From: Ooceraea biroi
Lineage: Eukaryota; Arthropoda; Insecta; Hymenoptera; Formicidae
Direction: 5' to 3'
Assembly (NCBI RefSeq): GCF_003672135.1
Contig: NC_039513.1
Span: 8,308,833 to 8,372,832 of the forward strand
DNA: 64,000 bases
Shown here one piece after another: positions 23,371-34,224 of the stretch (positions are counted from its first letter, which is position 1; every line of letters starts with the position of its first letter). The position numbers were made by a program, and so were the translations under genes. Under the pieces are notes generated by a model that saw nothing but the letters and a program-made list of their open reading frames with translations, was not told the origin of the DNA and made no database searches.

Positions 23371-26205
23371 TAATAAATCTCCCTGCCTCCTCCCGGCCCG
23401 TCTCCCCTTCCGCTCCTCCCTCGTTACGAGGAATATATATCTGCAACGAGTGCTCCCGGTGGAACGATTAAGTCTTAGCTTCCGGCGATGAAGTACTCGA
23501 CCGCGACTTAATATCACGTGTTCCCACTGTGAAATTGGAGCGATCTTCCTCGCAGCGGGAAGAAGAATCAAAGTAGAGATCCTGTTAACTCCGCGCGCAT
23601 CTCCCGCGGATTGCTACTCCGTCGAGACGGGGCACGGCGGACGAACGGGAACGGGGCCCGGTCTGGAAAAGTTACGAGTGCACACGCGTCGACTGTAATC
23701 CAGAAATAATTCTCGATCCACCACGGTTCGCTCATCGCATCGAAGATTTTATCCGTTTGCATCGTCTCGTCGTTTTTTTGCGCGCGGTATCGAGTTTCGC
23801 GCGAGGGAAGTGGAGAAATTCCACGCAGGATTTAAAGTTCTGCGTGTTGCTCTGTTTCCCGGGGCGGGAAGGGGAAGGGAGGGCTTGCCCGTTCAATCCG
23901 CGTTTCTCCCGTAAAACGTGTTCTCGACGCACTTCTTTCGTCTCTCCTCTCACGGTCAGTCCGGCGTTCCGCCGTTCGTCCAGCACGCATGAATCTAATA
24001 GAATTCTTGGATCAAAAGCCGCATATATAAAGTCATTGCTCGGCAGAGAAAGCATCGGAACTGATTTAACCGATCTCGCATGATATTATTATAAATTGAA
24101 TTTCCGCATTCGGTTTCGCCGGTATTCGCGGAAAATATCCTATCGAGCGTGAAGTCGAGACGTTACACGTATCATACCCGGCAATAGAGGCCCTCAGTGA
24201 GTTCCCGCATGAGCACTCGCTCGCAAACGCACGTTCCGCGAACTGCGTTAATATTCCGGCGCGCAACATTGGAGTCCCTCTCCGGTGAAACGACTAGCGC
24301 ATGGTCGAGCGGAGGAAGGAAGCTTTACGAGCGGGTGCGCGTGATAACACACATCCCGATGGAGAACAGAAAGAAAGAGAGGGAGCGAGAAAGAGAATGA
24401 GAAAGAGCGCAACCTCTTGGAAAATCGCGGTTCCTGTTAACCCCGCGATGCGCGCGCGCGCGCACATCATCTCGAGATTGCTACCCTTGCGTTACGCGAG
24501 CGCATATTCGCGATCCCGCCACCGCGGCGGGCTTCCTTGCCGGCTCGCAAGACACACGTGCACCCGTATCCGCGCGCGCATACACACACGTGGGCACTGT
24601 AATCCCAGGATAATTCCCGACGTACCGCGTTATAGCCGCGGTATTCGCCGCAGATGTAAATACCCGCGGGGCTCCCGGGAGCCCGCGGGTATTAAACATA
24701 CGTTCCCCAGGTACTCGACAAATTGCTCGCATGAACCAGAATAATTAGCATCCCTAGCCGCCGGTGGTGTATGCCTGCTCGCGTTCCCTCCCTCTCCCGC
24801 TTTTTCATTCTCTCCATTTATCTATCCGTCCATCTGCACCTATCTCGCTTCTTCCTCGCGTAATCCACCTCCTTCTTGCCATATCTTCTTGCTCTCTCTT
24901 ATGCCGTTTCTTGAATCAGCCTGGCGCGTCCAGGGAATGCCCAGAACAGAACGACCACGCGTCTCTCTTTCTCTCTTTCTCATCGATGCATCAGAGTCCT
25001 TCTCTCTCTCTCTCTGTCTCTCGTCCTCCCCGCGTCTCATTGTGCTGATGCACCACGTTCCGTGGTTGCGCTTAATCAGCCCCGCTGACTTGATGCGCGC
25101 CATACTGTCCGGCCTCTGCCGCGTGCACGCGCGGGGCTGCTTAGGGATGTAATTTAATATGCGACGTTTACCGCGGGCTCCGCCATGTCATATTTATAGG
25201 TATTTATGCATCAGCTTCGCGGGCACGTTTGCCGCAACGCGCGAGCCCATTGAAATTACCTCCCGAGGAATAGGTATGCGTGCGCCGCGTATCCTCGGCC
25301 CTCGGCTGTCTCTCTTTCTCTCTCTCCCTCTCGATTTCTCTTCGACTTTCTCTATCTCTCTCTCTTGGCGTACGTGGGAGGAATTTATCGTTGTTTATCG
25401 CCGGTTGGGTCCTGCGCGTACGCGCCGATTCTCACCGTGACGTGCCGCACGGTTCGATGGAGAACGCAGGCTCGAGACGCGAGGTACAAGGCGGAATACG
25501 CAACTGCAAAGCGTCGTTGCACCTGTTGTCAATATAATTTTTTCGACTCCGAATTTTTACTTGCGTTCGTCAACTCTTCATGTACACCGATCCTGCGGAC
25601 GCGTGGATTTATTTTTCAGCGGACTTTCCGAGCTGCACGTATTCCTCAGCCCCTCCGAGAAGAGTTTTCCCAGAGCTCTTCATCCCCGTGCCCCGCCCGT
25701 GTACATAATGCAGTCTTGGAGCCTTCTCAGGAGACTGACATCGAAAATTAGCATGTGAAACGGGTCACGAATCGATTCCTTTATAAATATATCCCATCAA
25801 AGGGGCGTAACATTTACGTTCATGGTATCAATTATTAACAGCTCCGGGATAAATTATGAAAGAAGCTTATCGCCGCGGAACGATCAGGGTATCATCGCAA
25901 ATGGACCGCGCGCGTTAGTATCGCGAGAAGCGAGCTGAAGCCGGATAAAGATTTCTCGTCAGAGTGCGTCGAAAGTCGTCCTCCGATCGCGGAAGATTCC
26001 GCAGTCCCGGTCGTTACTTTGAACGCGCAGAATTGCGGCTCGTTACATCGGCGGCTTGTACTCGTAAATGGGCTCGCTCTCTTGCGGGCAACGCGCTTTA
26101 TTACGTAATGCTAATACGGTCTAATCTGGTACCGCCCGGACGGCGATATCGCGCCGCATCCCTCTATACACCAAACCACGGTCTTGCATACAGGTCTGGA
26201 AACTA
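23371..26205. other. Intron 1 sequence, no gene recognised
   Basis: CpG-rich unique sequence with CT/GA-rich simple patches (about 24360-24400, 24990-25025 and 25305-25370) and chance ORFs of up to 147 codons. A GC-rich palindrome is listed separately. Confidence 0.5.
24660..24692. repeat. GC-rich 33-bp palindrome
   Basis: Arms ATACCCGCGGG and CCCGCGGGTAT surround the self-complementary core CTCCCGGGAG with a single-base asymmetry. It would form a very stable hairpin. There is no T-run, so it is not a terminator-type signal. Confidence 0.8.
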
Positions 26206-27492
26206 TTGGGTTGTTCGGAAAGTTATTTCGTTTTTTCAAGGAAAAATGAAAAGCGGTTTTTTCATATTTAGAATAAATTTTATTCAGTGATGTATTGGCC
26301 ATTTTGTTCCACTACCTTTCGCCATCTTTCTGGCAACTTTAAGATTCCACGCTCATAGAAGTCCTTCTCCTTATTGACAAAAAATTGAAGCAAGTGATTT
26401 TTGACGCCTTCATTTGAATCGAAGTTTACATTGTTCAAAGAATTTTGTAGAGACCGGAACAAATGGTAATCGGATGGTGCCAGATCAGGAAAGTATGGTG
26501 GGTGTGGTAGCACATCCCATCCAAGCTGTAAAAGCTTCTGGCGAGTGACCAAACTTGTGTGTGGTCTGGCATTGTTGCGATGGAATACGACACCTTTCCT
26601 ATTCGCCAATTCTGGTCGCTTCTGCTTGATGGCAGCATCCAATTCACTCAGCTGACGACAATACACTTTCGAATCAATCGTCTGGTTGCTTGGTAGTAGC
26701 TCGAAAAATACGATTCCCTTCCAATCCCACCATACAGAAAGCATGATCTTCTTTTGATGAATATCTGCCTTGGATGTCGATTGAGCAGGTTCATCTTGCC
26801 TGGACCATCATCGTTTTCGCTTAACATTGTTGTAAACAATCCATTTTTCATCTCCAGTTATGATTCACTTCAAAAATGGTTCATTTTCTTCACGTTTCAA
26901 CAATGAATCGCAGATGGTAATGCGTCGAATCAAGTCAATTTCCTTTAAATTGTGTGGAACCCAAATATCGAGCTTTGAAACGAATCCAAGGCGTTTCAAA
27001 TGATCGTAAACGGTCGAATTCGATAAATTTAACTTTTCAGCAATTTCGCGTGTTGTTATGCGACGGTTTGCATCCACCAGAGCCTTTATTTTCTCGTCAT
27101 CAGCTTTAATTGGCCGACCTGAACGTGGTGCATCTTTCAAATCGAAATTTCCAGTACGAAATTTCGAAAACCAATTCTGACACTGACGTTCACTCAATAC
27201 ATCTTCTCCGTACACGGCACACAATTTTTTTCTCGCTTGCACTGCATTTTTACCCTTTCGGTAGTAAAAAAGCAAAATATTACGAAAATGCTCACTTTGA
27301 TTTTCCATGTTTGGTGTGATGCCAAAAAACATTACTTGACAGATCGCAACACAATAAGATACTAAATGACGTCTGAAATGTCAGTTGTCAAAATATAAAA
27401 CGAATTTGCCGCTTAGAGTAAGGTTAAGTATCGAGGAACGCGACTAACGACATCTCTTTGTGAAAAACGAAATTACTTTCCGAACAACCCAA
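26206..27492 (-). mobile_element. Mariner element, distinct subgroup, near full length
   Basis: The 1,287-bp element is flanked by TA at 26204-26205 and 27493-27494. The ends read inward as TTGGGTTGTTCGGAAAGTTA and TTGGGTTGTTCGGAAAGTAA. Its transposase is related to the copies at 3195 and 12031, but without their frameshift and with a different TIR sequence, so it is a sister family. Confidence 0.95.
26280..27308 (-). pseudogene. Mariner transposase with two stops and an altered catalytic residue
   Basis: The ATG at 27308 (an in-frame ATG also lies at 27332) opens a continuous 343-codon frame to 26280. It is broken only by two TGA codons, one after PFLK near 26866 and one after KRKR near 26809. 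The DNA-binding region with SERQCQNWFSKFR and the WVPHNLKE linker is intact. Motif one is TGDEKW and motif three is PSDYHLF, but motif two reads HRNNARPH: the second catalytic aspartate is asparagine (codon 26574-26576). Even without the stops this copy should not be catalytically active. Confidence 0.93.
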
Positions 27493-27690
27493 TACCTCTA
27501 ATTTCAGTGGTGGGAGTATGGCCGCATTTTGAAGACACATTTAGTTTCTAGCATAACCACTACTCGTCGCTGTCATCGATGTCCGCAGATAAATATGACC
27601 TGAAAAACCGGAGATAAGAACCCACGTGCGTTCATGACTCTTATTGAAAAACGGTTATTGACTACAAAAGTTATCGAAACGTTTATTGAA

Positions 27691-27834
27691 ATGACGAAAT
27701 GGTGTGCGGTACCGAATTGCAAGACCGGCAGTAGAACCGAGCAGAAACGTTTTTTATTTCGAGTGCCGAAAGACATTGTTACTTGGAAAAAGTGGGAAAA
27801 AGCTATTACCCGCAAAAATAAAATAAAAAGATAA
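27691..27834 (+). pseudogene. THAP zinc-finger fragment
   Basis: The ATG at 27691 opens 47 codons to TAA at 27832-27834. MTKWCAVPNCKTG, then FRVPKD and TWKKWEKAI, match the start of a THAP domain: the Cys-x-Val-x-x-Cys pair, the F-x-x-P motif and the conserved Trp. THAP domains bind DNA through a C2CH zinc site, but the second half with the later Cys and His is absent here. The frame stops in A-rich sequence about 20 bp before an inverted-repeat element. It may be a truncated gene, a remnant of a P-element-like transposase, or an exon whose donor I cannot see. Confidence 0.7.
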
Positions 27835-27853
27835 AGGACAGATTTAAACATAA

Positions 27854-28113
27854 AATCCTGATGGAAAAAATATAATAAAATTTTGCTAAAATGTATTTGA
27901 AAATCTCTATCAATTGATCCCGGTTCATTATCATTTCATCATAAATTTTCAAACTTTTGGAATATTAGATATAAAATTTATAATAAAATACGAAAATTTA
28001 TAATAAAATATAAAAATTTATGATGAAATGTTAATGAATCGAGGTCAATTGACAGAGAGTTTCAAATACATTTCAACGAATTTTATTACATTTTTTTCCA
28101 TCACGGAAGGATT
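27854..28113. mobile_element. AT-rich MITE with ~90-bp imperfect inverted repeats
   Basis: The left arm, from about 27854 (AATCC, GATGGAAAAAA, then ATGTATTTGAAA and CAATTGATC), is mirrored by the right arm ending about 28113. ATTTCATCATAAATTTT is the inner end of the left arm. The arms are imperfect with small gaps, so this is an older element. Limits are approximate and no target duplication was resolved. Confidence 0.65.
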
Positions 28114-30013
28114 CGTTTTTATTCACACTTAATTTTGAGAATAAAAACTCAATTTTATTTCATATACATATTTCACTAATTCATTTATAGTCTTAAATTA
28201 TTTAAAGCGTTATTAATTTATCATATTGTTTTGTGAAGACTGCGAGTGGAATAAAGACAGACAGACATTCCCCCGGCCTCTGACGTGCCTCGTCAGCCTG
28301 CGAACATCGATCGCAACGCCTCTAGTGGCTACTGAAGAAATAAAAAGTGACACACAAAATGATTCATCTCCACCTCTGAAGTTTCCAGACCTGTATATAA
28401 GACCGTGCACCAAACGACACCTGGATTTCACGTTGACCGCGCGATACGATGGAAATCGGATTTTTCGCTGTTGCATACAACGCAAACCGTTCGTCCCGAT
28501 CGATCGGTGCACGTGCGCGAGATTATCGGTGCAATCATGCGCAATTACCGCGCTCGATCGCGACGTCTCGACGACGACGGTGCTCCATGGTGCTCGGGTC
28601 GCGAGGTACGAGCACGGGTCTCGCCGTTACCACACAGCCGTTCCCTTTTCTAGGACGGCGCGGAGGCGTGAACGCGTATCGGTACCGACGTCTTACGTAA
28701 GCCACGATTAATCGATTTCCTCCTCGTCCCCGCGCCGATCCGATCGAGGTGGGCGTTGGGAGAGACACGTGCTGACGACGCGCGTTGCTATACACGTGAC
28801 GAATATCGAGTCTCCCCGAAAAGAACTGTCTCAGCAGGGGATGCCGAGATTAAAAAAAAGAAAAGGATTAAGATCTGTTTTGTAGGCATTCGACGTTGCG
28901 TTGCTCGAATTTGAAATTCTATTTATCACGTTTGTGTCTATCGATCACCTGTTTGCCGTCTTCTGTTGACATCTAACAAGGCCACAGAGGAAAGTATAAA
29001 TTCGCTTGCTTGCGGAGACATACAGACATTCGACGTTTAGTAATTTGGTAACATCGGCGAAGAGCAACCGTAACGAGAAGCCCGGAAAGTGATAATAAAG
29101 CGAGTGACCGTTCTGACTCCAATCCTCGACACTGTATTCTTCATAATAAAGAACAACGATTATAAACCAATTTGTGTCTTATAGTTTCAATATTCGATTC
29201 GTTCACGCCGTGCAAATGCCTGAGATACTGGAAACGAGGAAAGATCGCCACGGTCACGTTGCGTTCTCAATGCCGCCGCCGCCGTGTGTTATTTATAAAG
29301 CAACCTGTTTGCGACGCGTGTGCGCGGCCAGCACGTTTCGCAGAAACACGCGGACGCGTTCGTGTGGAATATAATTTTCCGCATTTTCCGCGCGTTTTCC
29401 CCGCGTACGAGCGGGGATCCGCCGCTGCCGCGGGCGAAACGCCCTAATGATGCGCTGTGCATGCGCGCGTGTTCCTCGTCGCCATCCTGATCCCGCACAC
29501 GCGGCGTGTAATATCGTCAAAGTGTCGAGCCGTGGCGAATAGCATCGCTAGCGCTAAGAGAATCCTTCCGCCTTAGTTAACATGCGTGTCCACTCGGGAT
29601 ATCCTTACTCCCGAGTGGCGGGACGCGGCGAGATTCGCGATAGCGAAACCACGGGTGTGGAATTGAAAACGTTTATCAATCGCCCGGCCCGGCGAGATTT
29701 CTATCCGTCCGTAATCCTGCGTAATCCTCGAGAGATCAGGGGACGAGCGTGTTAGCGATTTCCTAATACACGTGCTATTACAAGACTATTTCTCCGCTTC
29801 GACATATTGCGTTTATCTGATGGCGAAACTACGAAGTTATTCCGCTAAAGAAATCCCTCGTTATACCTGTCGTTTCATTCTAAATCGCGTCGTTTTTCTA
29901 CGATCGCTTTAAGCTTTCTCCATTTGCTGAAGCACGATGGCAAATAAGAGATCGTCAGACATCGTTATACAGAAGAGTGCGCGATTGATTGATTCTTGGA
30001 AGCTATTTGCGTA
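28114..30013. other. Intron 1 sequence, no gene recognised
   Basis: Unique sequence. ORFs around 28226-28711 overlap in several frames and lack domains. A possible LTR-like regulatory unit is listed at 28971-29165. The last four bases (CGTA, 30010-30013) are the target duplication of the following LTR array. Confidence 0.45.
28971..29165 (+). promoter_or_regulatory. Possible solo-LTR-like unit: TATA box to poly(A) signals
   Basis: TGTTGACATCTAAC at 28971 is followed by TATAAA at 28995-29000, an initiator-like ACAGACATTCGACG about 25-30 bp downstream, and AATAAA at 29094-29099 and 29145-29150. This spacing is typical of a compact retrotransposon LTR (U3-R-U5). No matching copy or target duplication was found in the window, so this is tentative. 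Confidence 0.25.
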
Positions 30014-30195
30014 TGTAAGAGGCGAAAAATAACTAAGAGACTGCCTTAGATTTGAACTCGAACTCTCCGAGATCCCTGGTTCACACGCCTAGGTCTTAGG
30101 CTGTACGGCCAATACTCCTACTGTTGTGACCAACTTGTTTTCATTCTGATCCTCTATACGACCTGTCAGTCTCGACTATATTTTCAGATCTTACA
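30014..30195. repeat. TRIM LTR 1, array 1
   Basis: 182 bp, TGTAAGA...TCTTACA; outermost left copy, next to TSD CGTA. Confidence 0.88.
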
Positions 30196-30238
30196 GCTCG
30201 GCCAGCCTGACATTACATTCGTCCCCGAATGTCTCCAA

Positions 30239-30470
30239 ATCGTCGGTTCACTCCACTTGAGTCCCTCCCAACCTCCATTTTTGGTTCACTCTTCTGAGTC
30301 CCTCCCAACCTCCATTTTTGGTTTACTCTTCTGAGTCCCTCCCAATATCCATGTTGGTTTACTCCTTTGAGTTCTTCCCAATCTCCATGTTGGTTCACTC
30401 CTCTGAGTCCTTCCCAATCTCCATGTTGGTTCACTCCTCTGAGTCCGTCCCGACCTCCATGTTCAGGTTT
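30239..30470. repeat. 36-38-bp minisatellite inside the TRIM internal region
   Basis: The unit GGTTCACTCCTCTGAGTCC plus TCCCAACCTCCATGTT recurs about six times here. It recurs in different numbers in every other internal region (30770-30990, 31328-31510, 37772-37950, 38293-38430, 38778-38960). On the minus strand the units form an open frame of about 12-residue repeats (GLRGVNQHGDWE type) that has no ATG at its start, so I do not call it a gene. Confidence 0.85.
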
Positions 30471-30539
30471 CACTACCGGCCAGCTGCTTCTCAACTCCCT
30501 CCTCTCCGAGGGGTAGCGGATTTTATCCCACTTCTGAAT

Positions 30540-30721
30540 TGTAAGAAGCGAAAAATAACTAGGAGACTGCCTTAGATTTGAACTCGAACTCTCCGGGATC
30601 CCTGGTTCACACGCCTAGGTCTTAGGCTGTACGGCCAATACTCCTACTGTTGTGATCAACTTGTTTTCATTCCGATCCTCTATACGACCTGTCAGTCTCG
30701 ACTATCTTTCCAGATCTTACA
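30540..30721. repeat. TRIM LTR 2, array 1
   Basis: 182 bp; starts TGTAAGAAGCG (one base different from the other copies). Shared by two internal regions. Confidence 0.88.
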
Positions 30722-31096
30722 GCTCGGCCAGCCTGACATTACATTCGTCCCCGAATGTCTCCAAATCGTCGGTTCACTCCACTTGAGTCCCTCCCAACCT
30801 CCATTTTTAGTTTACTCTTCTGAGTCCCTCCCAACATCCATGTTTGGTTCACTCCTCTGAGTCCCTCCCAACATCCATGTTGGTTCACTCCTTTGAGTCC
30901 TTCCCAATCTCCATGTTGGTTCACTCCTCTGAGTCCTTCCCAATCTCCATGTTGGTTCACTCCTCTGAGTCCGTCCCGACCTCCATGTTCAGGCTTCACT
31001 ACCGGCCAGCTGCTTCTCAACTCCCTCCTCTCCGAGGGGTAGCGGATGAATCTCAACTGTCTTCGAGGGGTAGCGGATTTTATCCCACTTCTGAAT

Positions 31097-31278
31097 TGTA
31101 AGAGGCGAAAAATAACTAGGAGACTGCCTTAGATTTGAACTCGAACTCTCCGAGATCCCTGGTTCACACGCCTAGGTCTTAGGTTGTACGGCCAATACTC
31201 CTACTGTTGTGATCAACTTGTTTTCATTCCGATCCTCTATACGACCTGTCAGTCTCGACTATCTTTCCAGATCTTACA
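31097..31278. repeat. TRIM LTR 3, array 1
   Basis: 182 bp, same ends; shared by two internal regions. Confidence 0.88.
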
Positions 31279-31585
31279 GCTCGGCCAGCCTGACATTACA
31301 TTCGTCCCCGAATGTCTCCAAATCGTCGGTTCACTCCACTTGAGTCCCTCCCAACCTCCATTTTTGGTTCACTCTTCTGAGTCCCTCCCAACCTCCATTT
31401 TTGGTTCACTCTCTGAGTCCCTCCCAACATCCATGTTGGTTCACTCCTTTGAGTCCTTCCCAATCTCCATGTTGGTTCACTCCTCTGAGTCCGTCCCGAC
31501 CTCCATGTTCAGGCTTCACTACCGGCCAGCTGCTTCTCAACTCCCTCCTCTCCGAGGGGTAGCGGATTTTATCCCACTTCTGAAT

Positions 31586-31767
31586 TGTAAGAGGCGAAAA
31601 ATAACTAGGAGACTGCCTTAGATTTGAACTCGAACTCTCCGGGATCCCTGGTTCACACGCCTAGGTCTTAGGCTGTACGGCCAATACTCCTACTGTTGTG
31701 ACCAACTTTTTTTCATTCTGATCTTCTATACGACCTGTCAGTCTCGACTATCTTTTCAGATCTTACA
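31586..31767. repeat. TRIM LTR 4, array 1
   Basis: 182 bp; outermost right copy, followed directly by CGTA. Confidence 0.88.
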
Positions 31768-34224
31768 CGTATGTGTGTATATGTGTGTCTGCACGCGCAA
31801 TTCCCATGATTGTCTCACCGCCCAAAAAAAGGAGGTTTGCGGACAATAAGCACTCAAAGACATCGCTGGCCGCGATTGCCGAAAGGCAGGACAGCCTAGG
31901 CAATTTATAGTTAACGTCAGCGGAGCAAGGGACGCGGGAGGGGGCGCGGCGAGGCGTTCGGTGGGGGACGTTCGATTCGAGGCCGAGATTGCCGGCGGAG
32001 CCTTGAGGCGCGATCGTAACTCATAATTGATGAGCGGCGCGTCGGGGATCCAGATCCGCGCGGATCGGCGATGCCCAGAAAAAAAGTCCTCGGCCGAGAA
32101 TAGCGCGCGTGTGCCCCCTCGCCGCGTGATGACTTTATAATGTCGTATCGGAGGGCGGGGGCCTTCTCCCTTGCCCTCCCCCCTCGGGCAATTATTATCC
32201 GTTTCGGTCCGCACTTTTCCGCATCGGCGTGGCCGACCGACCCTCGCGGCGGCAGCCTTAATTACAAGGGTAGCTCGAGCCGGCGAGACCCCGCGCGAAT
32301 TCCCCGAGCGCACATTGTCGTTACATCGCGGGGGATTACGTTGCAAATCCGCGGCGGTGGTGTCCGAGAAATCCGAGAGGGAGAGAAGACGGGAAGAAGA
32401 GAGACGGTGAGAGAGAGTGATCCGCCGTCAGTCGTAAACACGGCTGCATTGTTGCACTCGTAAAGAGGATGCGATCGAGAGCGTGAGTTTCATCGTTCCC
32501 GCCGGTCGTAATTTTCGCGATTCCCGATGAATCGCTACAAAACAAAATCTCATCGCTCTATCGCCGCGCGGTGTCTGGGGCCCGCCTGACGTCCGCTTCT
32601 CTCTACTTCTTCGGGGCTGTCGTTACCGCGGGTTCGAAGGTCACCGGGTGAGCATCGCACCCTCCTCTCTTTCATCTGTATCGTCCGTTCTTCTCTCGTG
32701 CGGGTACGTTTACTCGTTATTTCAAGTCTCGTCTGCACTCTTTCCGAGTAGATCGCGAAGGAGTTCTTTGGTCTCCCGGTAGGTTTACGTCATCATTGTC
32801 ATTCTCCGATTTTTCTTCATGCCGTAGACGGGCCGCGAAACGTGAAAGGTCCTTATCGAGGAGCTTTCTGCTCGCGACGATATGGAAATCATGGAGCTGC
32901 ATGCGGAGGTAAGATAATTACACCTCCTGTTTCGCCATCGCGCGTGGGTGCATGCGACGCGATTGTGTGCGCAAAGTCGCCGGCGGTGTCCCATCTCGCA
33001 GGCTCTCATCTTCTCGATTTGCTCCGTTGAACTGTTCAACGCGGCGTGTTCCGCCGGTCGCGCGTAGGTTCAGGCATTTTTCCAACCTCGCGCGCGGAAG
33101 AACGACGTATTATCACGTCAGGCGACGTCGACGCGCCTGTATTTATCGCAAAAAGGGTGGAAAAATCATCGACCAACCCTTGCCTACCATTATCCGATGC
33201 TTATCGATCGGACACCTGACGCTATCTTTGATCAATCGCGTTTTAATCATTTTTCAAGTGCGCTCGCATCCTTTCTGTAATCCTCGCCGGATTCTTCTCT
33301 CTCCGCATCGATTTGATTTTCTATCCTCGACCTCAAGGAGAGACCTCGGCTACCGCCGTTTCCTCGAGCGTCAATAACTCGGAGATTTCTCGGTTAGCCG
33401 ACTCGAAAATACGGCGATTACTTTGGCATCGACAGGCAGAAAGAGAAACCACTTACCGGCGTGGCCTCTCCTGCAGACGGAGCCGGTCCAGTCTCTTTCT
33501 TTTGCTCTTTTACACATGGTTTCTCTTTTCTGCTGAAGACAGGCGTGTACTCGAACGGAAAATGACACGTAACGACGCCGCGAGTCCCGCGGTAGGTAAG
33601 TGCATTCAAGGGGCTATTTAAGGGTTGCAGAATTTCCTCTTGGCATCTGCGAGCAGCTTCAAAAAGGAAAAAAAGAGACAGAGAGAGAAACAGACAGGTC
33701 AAGCAAGACCCGCGTCCCTCTCGCGCGAAGAAAAGCGATCGATTTTTGCGAGAAGACTGACGTAAAGATTTTCAAGGATTTGCTCGAGATATAAAATATT
33801 GGTAGAATATCCAGATGCATCCGATCCTGCCACGTTAATGACAACCGATAACGATTACCGCCAGTACGCCCCTTCGGGATCCCAGGGAAGTTCGATAAAT
33901 TGCCGCGGGATTGCCGCGAGCAATTAAAATCCAGCTGCGGGTTCATTTGTCAATTACCTCGGGAAAGCGGCGAGGCGTGCTCGGGGAGGCGAACGACGTT
34001 GTTACCGTCAGTATAAGATTCAACGGCGTCGTACCTCGTGTACCGCTGCGCGCAATCAGGAAGAATCAAGGTCGTTACTACCCCCTTGGCCCTTTCCGAC
34101 CTGTCGGGAGGTTTCGCCGCGAAATGAAACACGAAAAATACTCGACACGATCGCGCACGAGCTTGATCGTGTAGTAAACTCCTGCTCGTACGCACGGCTG
34201 ATTGGAAATTAATTCTGAATTATA
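31768..34224. other. Intron 1 sequence, no gene recognised
   Basis: CpG-rich unique sequence with many overlapping chance ORFs (the longest is 31756-32346, minus, 196 codons, partly inside the LTR). A GTGTGT-rich stretch follows the LTR array. A short ATG-to-donor segment at 32882-32908 was considered as an exon and not accepted. Confidence 0.45.

Larger units (their letters stand above)
30014..31767. mobile_element. TRIM-type LTR element, tandem array of 4 LTRs and 3 internal regions
   Basis: Four 182-bp direct repeats, each starting TGTAAGA and ending TCTTACA, alternate with three internal segments (30196-30539, 30722-31096, 31279-31585). The whole block is flanked by the 4-bp duplication CGTA (30010-30013 and 31768-31771). 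TG...CA ends, terminal direct repeats, a 4-bp TSD and a tiny non-coding interior are the marks of a terminal-repeat retrotransposon in miniature. A TRIM family with a preference for ATAT targets is known from the ant Pogonomyrmex barbatus. I see no clear primer-binding site or polypurine tract, so orientation is unresolved. Confidence 0.85.

Noticed and set aside
30014..31767. Classical satellite DNA interpretation of the ~500-bp repeats
   Set aside because: TG...CA-bounded 182-bp repeats, a 4-bp target duplication at the array ends and a second array with a different duplication fit an LTR/TRIM element better.
31756..32346. 196-codon minus-strand ORF
   Set aside because: Its 3' end lies inside the TRIM LTR and the rest has no domain; chance frame.
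32882..32908. ATG followed after nine codons by a good donor (GGAG then GTAAGA), a possible first exon of the BESS gene
   Set aside because: GTAAGA occurs by chance many times in 64 kb, and no matching acceptor with a compatible frame could be tied to it.
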